Assembly (NCBI GenBank): GCA_013289085.1 | Contig: JABDAR010000009.1 | Coordinates: 8,637-57,641, forward strand | Reading direction: 5' to 3' | Source: Gammaproteobacteria bacterium | GTDB lineage: Bacteria; Pseudomonadota; Gammaproteobacteria; JABCZS01 | Length of the DNA stretch: 49,005 nucleotides | Notes under the pieces: generated by a model | What the model saw: the letters and a program-made list of their open reading frames with translations, nothing else | What the model was told of the DNA's origin: nothing | Databases searched by the model: none | In this document: piece after piece, positions 14,479 through 22,490 of the stretch | Numbering within the stretch: position 1 is the first letter of the stretch | How the letters are laid out: each line of letters opens with the position of its first letter | Made by a program: the position numbers and the translations under genes

Positions 14479-15624
14479 ATGAAAAAATACTTATTACTGT
14501 CTTTGATTTTACTCGGATTTAATGCCCATGCGGGATTAGAGGCGCTTACAATCCCTTTAACCGGTGATTCTTTTACCCTCTCTTGCCTAGAAAATGATAC
14601 ATGGAATACCTGTGGTGACACCACCCATGTACGCGCGGGTGAATATAAATATGTTATCCACACTCCCTCGACAGGCAATTCTATTGCCATCGGTTATATA
14701 GAAGAAGGTGATAACAATACCATTGTCGCTGCATGTCGCAGTCAAAATGATGATAACTGGGAAGACTGCTCTCCTAATCCACAAGACATATCTTTTGGAG
14801 ATTATGATCAAAATGCAAGACCTGCAAATGATAACAATGGCGCACTCATGGTTATAGGCGCAGGAGAAAATTCTGTCATCGCTGCTTGCCGTAATGCATC
14901 CGGTGTTTGGTATGATTGCTCACCGCAAACGGAGCCTGAAAATTATTTCAGTGTAGGGAGCGTCCATTACACCAATAATCAATGGATAATAATGGATAAC
15001 TCTCTAGAAAGGGATTATGAAAATGGCATTACTTATAATCTAGCTCATTGTATGAATCCTGACGGGAATTGGCAGACTTGTCGTATGCTAATACCAGATC
15101 CCGATGGCGATTTTTACAACAGCGTATGGGGTTTCAATCAAGTGCAATATGTACCTGCAAGTCAAGAATGGGTTGCGATTGGCATGGGCTATGAAGATGG
15201 TCATGGCGATGTCTTTAAGTCTATTTGTCGCGATGATGGTCCTCACTATACCTATTGGTATGATTGTACGGGCGGCATCTTTTTATCCAGTACAAGTGAA
15301 CGTTTAGTACAAAATGCCAAAGGTGAATTATTGCAATTCAATCTTATGCTGTCTGGTGTTTCTTTGGTCACACAAACCTTATGTAAAAACCCTAACGGTC
15401 CATGGGTAGATTGCTCTTTTGATTTAAAACAAAAGAATCAAATTTATAGCGGCGTGACTATCGATGGTAATGGCAATTGGGTGTTAGTGGGTTACCAGCT
15501 ATCTGCTAATTTGTCAGAAAACATTGCGCATCTCACCGCAACTTTTGCCGGTACACAATGGGATACATTGTCTCAAGAACCTATGGAGCAAACTGGTTTC
15601 ATAGATGTTATGTGGGTAGACTAG
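14479..15624 (+). CDS. Secreted Trp/Cys-repeat protein (complete copy)
   Basis: 381 residues; AGGA 7 bases before the ATG; signal peptide 1-18 (LLGFNAHA). The mature part repeats a unit of roughly 50 residues centred on C-x(6-9)-W-x-x-C: LSCLENDTWNTC, AACRSQNDDNWEDC, AACRNASGVWYDC, HCMNPDGNWQTC, SICRDD..YTYWYDC, LCKNPNGPWVDC, and a last Trp-only unit. Each unit has the strand-turn look of a beta-propeller blade, and the paired Cys could form disulfides in the periplasm or outside. I do not recognise a named family. A near-identical 3' half lies at 1-363, so this is one of at least two copies. Confidence 0.7.
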   Translation: MKKYLLLSLILLGFNAHAGLEALTIPLTGDSFTLSCLENDTWNTCGDTTHVRAGEYKYVIHTPSTGNSIAIGYIEEGDNNTIVAACRSQNDDNWEDCSPNPQDISFGDYDQNARPANDNNGALMVIGAGENSVIAACRNASGVWYDCSPQTEPENYFSVGSVHYTNNQWIIMDNSLERDYENGITYNLAHCMNPDGNWQTCRMLIPDPDGDFYNSVWGFNQVQYVPASQEWVAIGMGYEDGHGDVFKSICRDDGPHYTYWYDCTGGIFLSSTSERLVQNAKGELLQFNLMLSGVSLVTQTLCKNPNGPWVDCSFDLKQKNQIYSGVTIDGNGNWVLVGYQLSANLSENIAHLTATFAGTQWDTLSQEPMEQTGFIDVMWVD

Positions 15625-15642
15625 TCCATTTGTAGGTGCCTT
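15262..15642 (+). repeat. 381-bp direct repeat, copy 2
   Basis: Matches 1-381 with three substitutions seen. After it the sequences differ completely: this copy continues into a hairpin that copy 1 lacks. Confidence 0.95.
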
Positions 15643-15667
15643 TGGTTTATAAATAACCAACAGGCAC
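15636..15667 (+). terminator. Possible terminator hairpin after the secreted-protein gene
   Basis: GTGCCTTTGGTT pairs with AACCAACAGGCAC across a short AT loop, with one bulge. No long T-tract follows. Confidence 0.4.
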
Positions 15668-15745
15668 TTGCAGATTGCACCCCAAAGCCATAAATATGCA
15701 TATAATCCCCATAGAAAGGCCGCATTATTGATTTAATAATAGAGG

Positions 15746-15773
15746 ATAGTCGCTGTAACTATACAGCGACTAT
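15746..15773. terminator. Terminator-like hairpin between converging genes
   Basis: ATAGTCGCTGTA (15746-15757), loop ACTA, perfect complement (15762-15773). Twelve base pairs, placed 14 bases after the minus-strand histone-like gene stop and after the plus-strand secreted gene, so it may serve both. Confidence 0.55.
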
Positions 15774-15786
15774 ATGTAGGGCAGTC

Positions 15787-16092
15787 CTACTTGGAAGTGG
15801 CTTTTTTAATAGCGGATGCTTTCTTTGTTCTAACTATTTTGCGCTTAGTTGTTGTAGCCTTTTTAGTTTTTATAACAGGTTTAGCAGATGCCTGTTTTAG
15901 CTCTATTTTGAGCTGTGCTAACTCAGCTTTATGCTTTGCTTTCATTATTTTGAGTTCGGCTTTCGCTTCTTTCAAATCAGCTTTTAGTTTTGTACTTATA
16001 TCATGTATTGCGTTTTTTAAGCCAGCTTTAGTTGATTTAAGTTTTGCAGACACTTTGTTTTTTGTGGTTTTCACCAATTTTTTGATTGTCAT
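15787..16092 (-). CDS. Lys/Ala-rich histone H1-like protein
   Basis: I chose the ATG at 16092 (MTIKKLVKTTKNKVSAKLKS) because GGAG lies 8 bases upstream; the frame is open further back to 16146. The product is about 101 residues with a strongly basic charge. Residues 20-70 form a heptad-like charged helix (LKADLKEAKAELKIMKAKHK) and the end is KKATTTKRKIVRTKKASAIK followed by KATSK, like eukaryotic H1 tails and bacterial H1-like proteins (chlamydial Hc1, AlgP). It probably binds DNA or RNA non-specifically in the bacterial cell; delivery to a host is possible but unsupported. Cysteine-free, no signal peptide. Confidence 0.6.
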   Translation of the reverse strand: MTIKKLVKTTKNKVSAKLKSTKAGLKNAIHDISTKLKADLKEAKAELKIMKAKHKAELAQLKIELKQASAKPVIKTKKATTTKRKIVRTKKASAIKKATSK

Positions 16093-16123
16093 CGTTTCTT
16101 CTCCAGAATAATGTGTTGTAAGT

Positions 16124-16282
16124 ATGGATATACAATACTCTAGCATATATTTTCTCTTAAAAGAATGGGGACCTGATCGTGCAGATATAATTAGATGGGT
16201 TCAACCTAAAATAAAAATTTCCAATCCGGAGCAAATTGCTTCTACATTTGCCAGAGTGGCTTGTTTCAAAAATAGAAGGTGA
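16124..16282 (+). CDS. Small ORF (52 residues), unknown, possibly a gene fragment
   Basis: ATG at 16124 to TGA at 16280-16282. The peptide (MDIQYSSIYFLLKEWGPDRA, then DIIRWVQPKIKIS and a basic end FKNRR) has the composition of a folded protein rather than random sequence. It lies head-to-head with the histone-like gene. The start has no good ribosome binding site, and the stop runs into the CAAGCCTGAC half-repeat. It could be the last part of a longer lost gene. Confidence 0.3.
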   Translation: MDIQYSSIYFLLKEWGPDRADIIRWVQPKIKISNPEQIASTFARVACFKNRR

Positions 16283-16293
16283 CAAGCCTGACA

Positions 16294-16971
16294 TCAGCCC
16301 TTACTTTTAAGTTTAGATTTGGATAATCTTTCATTTGCAGCTTCAACAAACTCTTGGTTGTCACTCCGTGGATGAGGATAAAGAAAATCAGTTAATGCCT
16401 CTACAAAAGGCTCGGCAGGAAAACAAAATTGAGTTGAGACATTAAAATAATTAAAATTTTTCAAGAACTCTCTAGTTAATTTATTGCCTGGAACATTTGG
16501 ATTTTTAGAGAAACGTCGTATAACAGTTTGTTTCTTACTTTCTTCACCAGAGTCGAGAAAATCTCTTTTTTTGCGTAGATCCGCATGTATTTGTGCCGCT
16601 TTTCTATTTGGGAATGGTCCGTGATGACAGGGATCATCTGAATATACAATACCGCTACTATTTGTTAATTGATAATAAAAACCAGCGCCCGCACTTGAGA
16701 GATTAAATCCTGGTCCGGTATTACAAGCAGGGGGGAATAGAGGGCTCCACATATTAAAATAATCACCGCATTTAGCAGGTATTGTTGTGGTTTCTTTTGG
16801 AATTATAGAATAAAATGGTATGCGATTATATGCATTAAGAACCGACGTTTTAGACGATCCAAATAGAGACACTTGTGCAGCGAGTAAAACAGTAATTGTT
16901 TTTCCTAAATGATTAAAGATATTAAATAGATTATAAGTAGAATCAATTTTTTTCTGTTTATTTTTAGTCAT
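16294..16971 (-). CDS. Unknown protein with an N-terminal hydrophobic segment
   Basis: 225 residues. A basic start (MTKNKQKKID) leads into a mostly hydrophobic stretch at about residues 20-40 (LGKTITVLLAAQVSLFG), which may be a signal anchor. Residues 60-125 are rich in Pro, Cys, Gly and aromatics (PLFPPACNTGPGFNLSSAGA), suggesting an extracytoplasmic domain with disulfides; the C-terminal half is charged and helical and ends KSKLKSKG. I recognise no family. The stop lies next to a CAGGCTTG half-site similar to the inverted repeat at 1725-1773. It is divergent from the ankyrin gene at 17221 across a gap holding a glyoxalase remnant. Confidence 0.5.
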   Translation of the reverse strand: MTKNKQKKIDSTYNLFNIFNHLGKTITVLLAAQVSLFGSSKTSVLNAYNRIPFYSIIPKETTTIPAKCGDYFNMWSPLFPPACNTGPGFNLSSAGAGFYYQLTNSSGIVYSDDPCHHGPFPNRKAAQIHADLRKKRDFLDSGEESKKQTVIRRFSKNPNVPGNKLTREFLKNFNYFNVSTQFCFPAEPFVEALTDFLYPHPRSDNQEFVEAANERLSKSKLKSKG

Positions 16972-16987
16972 TAATTACCTCAAATGT

Positions 16988-17092
16988 TCAGATCCATTCT
17001 GTAAGTTCAATAGTAATCCTATCAGGACCTCGAAAATAAATCAATTTGCGATCATGGAATTCCATTTCCAAACCTTTAAATATAAGTCAAGA
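16988..17092 (-). pseudogene. VOC/glyoxalase-family protein, C-terminal remnant
   Basis: The minus strand reads GLEMEFHDRKLIYFRGPDRI, then TIELTEWI, to a TGA at 16988-16990. This is the C-terminal strand pattern of glyoxalase/bleomycin-resistance (VOC) proteins (YF.DPDG..IEL.EW), with the metal-binding Glu in IEL. A TGA in frame about 35 codons upstream cuts it off and the rest of the domain is absent. The remainder of the gap up to 17220 shows nothing recognisable. Confidence 0.65.
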
Positions 17093-17220
17093 AACTACGC
17101 TCTATCGTTTACCTGATGCACAAACTTAACACCCAATTCGACCCTACACAATAGTTACTTAAGTTTTGTGATTAGCTGACGATATATGACTATCAACCAA
17201 ATAGAAGGAAGGTAGTACTC

Positions 17221-18522
17221 ATGGCTTATCAAGTACCCGAAGATTTTCTTCAATCACAACTTATTAAAGCAATTTTTGAAAATCAACCTGTGGCCATCCT
17301 AGATCGTATTTTGGAAAATTATATTCGAGGCATGGCAGATGCAAAACCAATAAGTTTGGGTGAAGATATTTCTACCGATGCTGGCAAAAAAGCATTTTGG
17401 AAAAAATTTCTTAATCAAAAAATAAAAATTTTTAATTCTCAATACTCAGTTTATTCAGTAGAACTATCGCCTATACACATAGCCGCGCGTACAGGTTCTC
17501 ATGAATTAGTAAAATATTTACTTAATCAATATCCAGAAGAAAATAAAACTCCATTAATCACCGCGCCTATTGCGACTCATTCTTTAATGGGCAGTGAGGT
17601 GGTGACCATTGATGATACTGATTATTATGGCGCGTCAAATGCATTCCTTTTAGCGATTACTCATGGCAATATTGAGGTTGCTAATTATTTATATCGTCTC
17701 AATTCATCACTTGCTACAGCGTGCGATGTGCAATTAAATACACCTCTTCATTGGACTACCCGATTAGGTTATCACGATGAAATTAGACTTCCGCAACATC
17801 AAGAACAGAATGCAAATCGTGAAATTCCCGATAGATTTTCGACCCGACACTATCAACAACAAGCACTCAATACTATTAGGAATGCAAGAAAGAAAAAGAA
17901 AGTACAAGACTCGATTGACCTACAAAATATATTTATTGATTTGGAAAAAAACCTTCATACATTAGATGGTTTGATCAAGGAGCTTAATCCGTCGGATATC
18001 GATAGAACTAATAAAATTGCTGCGCTTACTAATGGAATTGTAAGTGATATTATTGATGCCAAAATTAACAACACAAAACTTAAAGAAGGCCGAATTGATG
18101 AGTACAATAGGGAAATAGCCCAACTAATCCACTCTCTTCGGGATTATGATGATACATCAAAAAAACTCCTGATTGCTTTAGTGACTGTCTTGGCCATCAC
18201 CATCACTATTTTACTTGCTTTAACCGTTTTTGGTATTCTTGCAGAAATTGCAGGTGCTTCATTTTATGCAGGCTTTTCTGCAGCTGCTTCTCAAGCTGCA
18301 GTACTTGGTAGCGTAGTAGAAGTGACAACAAGTACGGGTGCCGCAGTAGTTATTGCAGGTGAAGGTGCAGCCAGTGCCGCGTGGATTGTAGGCATTCCTG
18401 TTGCAGGTAGTGCAAGTTTATATTTTTCAGATAGATATACTAGAGGTCAAGGGCAAAGAACGATGAATGCTATTGAAGAAAATGTAAAAGCAATTAAGTC
18501 CGCAAGAGTTGCGCTTGGCTAG
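17221..18522 (+). CDS. Ankyrin-repeat protein with coiled coil and Gly/Ala-rich membrane region
   Basis: 433 residues; GAAGGAAGG precedes the ATG. Ankyrin repeats are seen at about residues 80-105 (SPIHIAARTGSHELVKYLLN), 140-165 (NAFLLAITHGNIEVANYLYR) and 175-190 (NTPLHWTTRLGYHD). Residues 220-305 are charged and helical, probably coiled coil. A strong membrane segment follows at about 315-340 (LLIALVTVLAITITILLALT), then a Gly/Ala/Ser-rich weakly hydrophobic stretch to about 400 and a short basic amphipathic end. This layout, soluble repeats plus C-terminal hairpin-like membrane region, is common in effectors inserted into host vacuole membranes; that role is inferred. Confidence 0.7.
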   Translation: MAYQVPEDFLQSQLIKAIFENQPVAILDRILENYIRGMADAKPISLGEDISTDAGKKAFWKKFLNQKIKIFNSQYSVYSVELSPIHIAARTGSHELVKYLLNQYPEENKTPLITAPIATHSLMGSEVVTIDDTDYYGASNAFLLAITHGNIEVANYLYRLNSSLATACDVQLNTPLHWTTRLGYHDEIRLPQHQEQNANREIPDRFSTRHYQQQALNTIRNARKKKKVQDSIDLQNIFIDLEKNLHTLDGLIKELNPSDIDRTNKIAALTNGIVSDIIDAKINNTKLKEGRIDEYNREIAQLIHSLRDYDDTSKKLLIALVTVLAITITILLALTVFGILAEIAGASFYAGFSAAASQAAVLGSVVEVTTSTGAAVVIAGEGAASAAWIVGIPVAGSASLYFSDRYTRGQGQRTMNAIEENVKAIKSARVALG

Positions 18523-18578
18523 TTAGGCTACAATATGTAACAGCTGCTGCACAATTCTATAAAAAGAGAATACACATA

Positions 18579-19340
18579 ATGGCCCAAAAACTTAACATTT
18601 ATTTATCACAGTTATTGATACTATTAGGACTATTTAGCGTTGTTAGTCAGGTTCAGGCGCAAGATAACACCGCAATATTACTCGAAATCAATGGCACTAT
18701 CGATTTGGGAACTGTGAATTATATTGAACGAGGCGTTAAAACAGCGCATCAACAATATGCGCATTTGATCATTCTGCAATTAAATACTGCAAGTGGCTTA
18801 GATAAGCATATGCGCAGTATTATTAATACAATAGAGGTTTCAAAAATTCCAATAGTTGCTTATGTTGCGCCAAGTGGTGCACGCGCATCTAATGCCGGGA
18901 CTTTTATTCTTTTTGCAAGTCCCGCTGCAGCTATGGCGCCTGGTACGCATATAGGTCCTGCATCCAGCATGCAAACAGTTACAGAAGATAATATTACTGA
19001 TATTCGCAGCCTCGCGCAGCGAAATGATCACAATGCCGATTGGGCAGCATTAGCCGTAAGTGCAGGAGCAAGTCTGACTGCCGAGGCTGCATTGACTGAT
19101 AAGGTCATTAATTTAATAGCGGACAACAGGGATACTTTACTAAAAGAGCTCAATGGATCAGTAGTCAAGTTAGGTGAGAATAAGATTACTTTAGATACCA
19201 CAGGCATGACGATTACGCAGTTAACACCTGATATTTATTCAAAATTTTTATCTGTGATCACCCATCCTATCGCTTGGTTGATCATGATCTGTTTGGCGAT
19301 AGTTATAGGGTTGTTTTTGTTTTTGATAAAAAGACGGTGA
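18579..19340 (+). CDS. NfeD-type (ClpP-class) membrane serine protease homologue, likely inactive
   Basis: 253 residues: signal peptide 1-27 (SQVQA), a ClpP/crotonase-like domain (about 30-200), and one C-terminal membrane segment (about 227-250) followed by KRR. The conserved order LLEINGTI, LNTASGL, PIVAYVAPSGARASNAGTFI, MAPGTHIGPAS and LTAEAALTDKVI identifies the NfeD1b/STOPP family, which cleaves hydrophobic peptides near stomatin-like proteins. The active-site motif is normally ARAASAG; here it is ARASNAG, so Asn105 takes the nucleophile position (Ser104 is next to it). No stomatin gene follows. The 3' end overlaps the converging ankyrin gene by 38 bases. Confidence 0.75.
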   Translation: MAQKLNIYLSQLLILLGLFSVVSQVQAQDNTAILLEINGTIDLGTVNYIERGVKTAHQQYAHLIILQLNTASGLDKHMRSIINTIEVSKIPIVAYVAPSGARASNAGTFILFASPAAAMAPGTHIGPASSMQTVTEDNITDIRSLAQRNDHNADWAALAVSAGASLTAEAALTDKVINLIADNRDTLLKELNGSVVKLGENKITLDTTGMTITQLTPDIYSKFLSVITHPIAWLIMICLAIVIGLFLFLIKRR

Positions 19341-20613
19341 GATCGGGTTTGACTAAATGTAAATTCTGAAAATTTTTATTAAATAAAAGTACAAACGGTG
19401 GTTTACCTGCAGTATTTTCAACCATTATATCGTTTTTATTTTTTTCTGCATTATGCAGTAACAGAGCAAAAATCACATTTTCATGACCGTACATGCAGGC
19501 TTTGGCGACATTTACACCGGTCATATTGTCAATTTGTGATTGAAGATATTCAGTGGTGCTTTTATCATATAAATTAGGATTGTTTTCTATAAATAATTTT
19601 AGGTAGAATACGTTTTCTGCACAAAGTAGTACACACGCATTTTTGTCATCGACCGAGGGATAGCAGCGCATAGATTCTACCGCCTTAAATTCAGCCATAT
19701 TGTCTCGATTAAATTTTAAAATTTCATTAGACGGCAGATGAAAGACGTTAAAGCGTGCATTTATATCTCGTCTTGGATCAATAGATATAGATCGTAATAT
19801 TGCTTCAACTTTTTGCACACTACAATTTGCATAATGCAGCGGTGTATTACCTTCATTATCTTTTGCCATTATATCAGCACCTGCATCAAGCAATGCGCGC
19901 ACCATTGATAATTGACCTAGCGCACACGCATAATGTAGGGCAGTTGCACCGTTATTATCTTTTAGGTTGACACAATTTTTGTTGTACTTGAGAATATTTT
20001 TTACCACAGGTAAATTCATAGTTTTTGCGGCGGTAATAAGCAAGGTTTTACCTTCTTTATCTCGTATGGAATAATCTATTTTATGCTGTATAAGTGAACT
20101 ACTTGCGGAGCAATTCATAAAAGATTCTATTTCAGCAGGCTTTATTTCATTGGCAATCGCCATATGTAAAAAAGTCCCATAGCCATATTCTTCATCAGTG
20201 ATGTTAGGATTGCCACCATGCTCTAATAAAAATTTAATTAACGCCAATCGTTCAGGGGGATCTATATTTGCACTCAGCGCATAATGAAATACAGTACTTC
20301 CTTTATGGTCCACATTAATATTTGCCTCGGCGTAAAAAAATAGTTGCACAGTCACAAGATTTACTTGCTTTGCATCTAAAAAATATTGCTTATAGGTGGC
20401 ATTTTTTTTAATCAAAAGGAGGAGGGCCTGGTATTTTTCTGCTGCTTTTTTTGGGCCAGCTAATACAAACGAGATAATATGATCTTTAACTACTGGATCT
20501 GTCAATTCTATAGATGTAAGTTTTTCAATATCACATTGTTGCGCAGCATCAAATATCGCTTTATTTTTTTTATAAATCTCGTCTGTCAAAACATGAATGC
20601 TGAGGTAGCGCAT
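19303..20613 (-). CDS. Ankyrin-repeat protein
   Basis: 436 residues, no signal peptide. Canonical ankyrin repeats at about residues 103-140 (STVFHYALS...ALIKFLLEHGGNPNI), 145-160 (GTFLHMAIANE), 185-218 (GKTLLITAAKTMNLPVVKNI), 222-250 (GATALHYACALGQLSMVRAL..DAGADI) and 255-275 (GNTPLHYANCS). N- and C-terminal parts are helical. The start overlaps the end of the upstream RAP-like gene by 28 bases, so they are almost certainly co-transcribed and translationally coupled. Its last 38 bases lie inside the NfeD-like gene on the other strand. Likely binds a protein partner, perhaps the RAP-like product or a host target. Confidence 0.75.
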   Translation of the reverse strand: MRYLSIHVLTDEIYKKNKAIFDAAQQCDIEKLTSIELTDPVVKDHIISFVLAGPKKAAEKYQALLLLIKKNATYKQYFLDAKQVNLVTVQLFFYAEANINVDHKGSTVFHYALSANIDPPERLALIKFLLEHGGNPNITDEEYGYGTFLHMAIANEIKPAEIESFMNCSASSSLIQHKIDYSIRDKEGKTLLITAAKTMNLPVVKNILKYNKNCVNLKDNNGATALHYACALGQLSMVRALLDAGADIMAKDNEGNTPLHYANCSVQKVEAILRSISIDPRRDINARFNVFHLPSNEILKFNRDNMAEFKAVESMRCYPSVDDKNACVLLCAENVFYLKLFIENNPNLYDKSTTEYLQSQIDNMTGVNVAKACMYGHENVIFALLLHNAEKNKNDIMVENTAGKPPFVLLFNKNFQNLHLVKPDLTVFLSKTKTTL

Positions 20614-22490
20614 GGGTCTTCCTTAGTTAAAGTAGGTGTGGGGATTGTCTGAGCGCCTATAAAACTTTTCTGCGTTAACAAAGCTTGAGTGCCTTGCTGG
20701 CCGAGATAGAATTGTTCTAGCGGGTAAATCGCTTTATGTAAACCAGTCATCGCTGAATATAATGATTCTAACTCATTGAATAGCGCACCTTCATCTGAGA
20801 ATTGTGTCATTGAAAATTTACCCATCATTTTTTTAAATTCTTTATTAAGCTTGTAAAGTGCTTGATGAAGAGCAAGTAGGGCTGGTGAGTCACTCATTTC
20901 CTTTTGAAATAAACTGTCATTTAGGTCCATTATCATTTGATATTTAATATGGCGTAGTGCACCTTTAATAATATTATTGATTTCTTTGTCTGTAAAATTA
21001 CTTTTGGTTGATAAAAGTATATGAATGCTATTTATATTATATTTTTTAGTTAAAATAGTATTTAGAACTTTTAAAGTAACATATTGCTTTGCCTTGTTTT
21101 TGCCTTGATAATCAACGCGTATTACGTTAACCCCATGTTTGCTTAATACAGAGTCACGTAATGCATCTCTATTTTTTGCCATTTCATCGGAATGAGATGA
21201 GCCGTCACATTCAATGTCAAATACAAACAATTCACCTTGGATATTAATCTCAAGAACACCGTCCATTTGATAAATAAATAGATATTGATTATCTTTAAAT
21301 GAAACAAAGTATTCTTTTAGATGATTTAATAAATCTTGTTTAATTGCAAATAATAGTTTTGACTCATGAGTGCTTACTATTATTTGCTGTCGCCATAACG
21401 GATGAGCTACAATTCTTTTTTCTAATAAAGAATAATTAACACCCTCAGCATTAGAGTATCTAAATGCATTAGCATACCGTGAGGCTATAATGAGCTGCTC
21501 AATTCCCGCATGCTCACCGCAATACTGATTAAGCAAGGTTTGGAAAATACCTTTTTGCACTAAGTAATTATTAAAATAATCAATTGTTGTTTTTACGATG
21601 ATGCTAAAATCATGATCAACATATTTATAATGCAGCAGACATAAATTAAATAATACATAGGAATAATATTTAATCACATCATCATTTTTTGCAATAATCA
21701 GATAATCTTTTTCTAAGTCATCTTTTAAAATAGATAATATTTTTGCCAACTGAGTGCTGTCATTTATTAAAACATCTTTTTTTATCAATCGTTCCAATAT
21801 TAAAATTTTATCATGAATATTAGGCTGGTTTTTTTCGATAAACTGTAATATATCATCGATGCTGCTTTGGTCTGTAAAAAAATTCAAAATAGCATTTTTT
21901 ATATTTGTATTTTTATCGAAGGATTGCGATAAAGTTTGCGCCAAAGTTATAAAATTATTTTTTTCTTGGTTGTTTTTTAAAGCCTTATATAAAGTATCCA
22001 GCGCTTGGGGCAATGATGCTTCATTTTCTTCTACGCTGTCGATGACTATTTTTTTGACACTTGGATGAACATCGGATTGATAAGGAGACAGTCTGTGTAA
22101 AAACAAATATTGTAAAGCCATTAGGAGGGAAAGTTTTGCGTCTTTGGGCTTTTTACCAATAGCTGCATACATAAGCCTATCCATGATATTTTGAGGATGC
22201 TGCTTAAACTCATTGGGTAACTCCCAAATATAGAGTGCGAGCTTAGACAAAAACGACCAGTCAAATGTAACCAGTGTTTTGTTTAAACTTGTAGTAACTG
22301 CCAAAATGCAAGAATAACGTTCTGCACTCGATGCCGCTTCTATAATTTCCAGCAAGCGAGGGCCATATTTTTTGGCTAAAGCATCTCGTTCCCGCTTAAA
22401 ATCAGTGGGATTTAAATTTGCGTTTTGAAGGTTAGTAAGCTCCTGTTGATAGCAATCTAATTCATGTTTTAATTGATTGTTTGGAAACAT
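20586..22490 (-). CDS. RAP-like domain protein (PD-(D/E)XK-like fold) with long helical N-terminus
   Basis: 634 residues. The N-terminal 390 residues are helical with repeated Leu-rich pairs, reminiscent of the helical-repeat regions that accompany RAP domains. At about residues 405-475: LEINIQGELFVFDIECDGSS, H, then KNRDALRDSVLSKHGVNVIR. The pattern (I.DI.CDG..H......N...R...L...G..VIR) fits the RAP domain/endonuclease-like fold, where eukaryotic organelle proteins use it to bind RNA. The C-terminal 130 residues are helical. RAP proteins are common in apicomplexans and algae, and rare in bacteria, chiefly intracellular ones. First gene of a two-gene minus-strand operon with an ankyrin partner. 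Confidence 0.55.
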   Translation of the reverse strand: MFPNNQLKHELDCYQQELTNLQNANLNPTDFKRERDALAKKYGPRLLEIIEAASSAERYSCILAVTTSLNKTLVTFDWSFLSKLALYIWELPNEFKQHPQNIMDRLMYAAIGKKPKDAKLSLLMALQYLFLHRLSPYQSDVHPSVKKIVIDSVEENEASLPQALDTLYKALKNNQEKNNFITLAQTLSQSFDKNTNIKNAILNFFTDQSSIDDILQFIEKNQPNIHDKILILERLIKKDVLINDSTQLAKILSILKDDLEKDYLIIAKNDDVIKYYSYVLFNLCLLHYKYVDHDFSIIVKTTIDYFNNYLVQKGIFQTLLNQYCGEHAGIEQLIIASRYANAFRYSNAEGVNYSLLEKRIVAHPLWRQQIIVSTHESKLLFAIKQDLLNHLKEYFVSFKDNQYLFIYQMDGVLEINIQGELFVFDIECDGSSHSDEMAKNRDALRDSVLSKHGVNVIRVDYQGKNKAKQYVTLKVLNTILTKKYNINSIHILLSTKSNFTDKEINNIIKGALRHIKYQMIMDLNDSLFQKEMSDSPALLALHQALYKLNKEFKKMMGKFSMTQFSDEGALFNELESLYSAMTGLHKAIYPLEQFYLGQQGTQALLTQKSFIGAQTIPTPTLTKEDPCATSAFMF

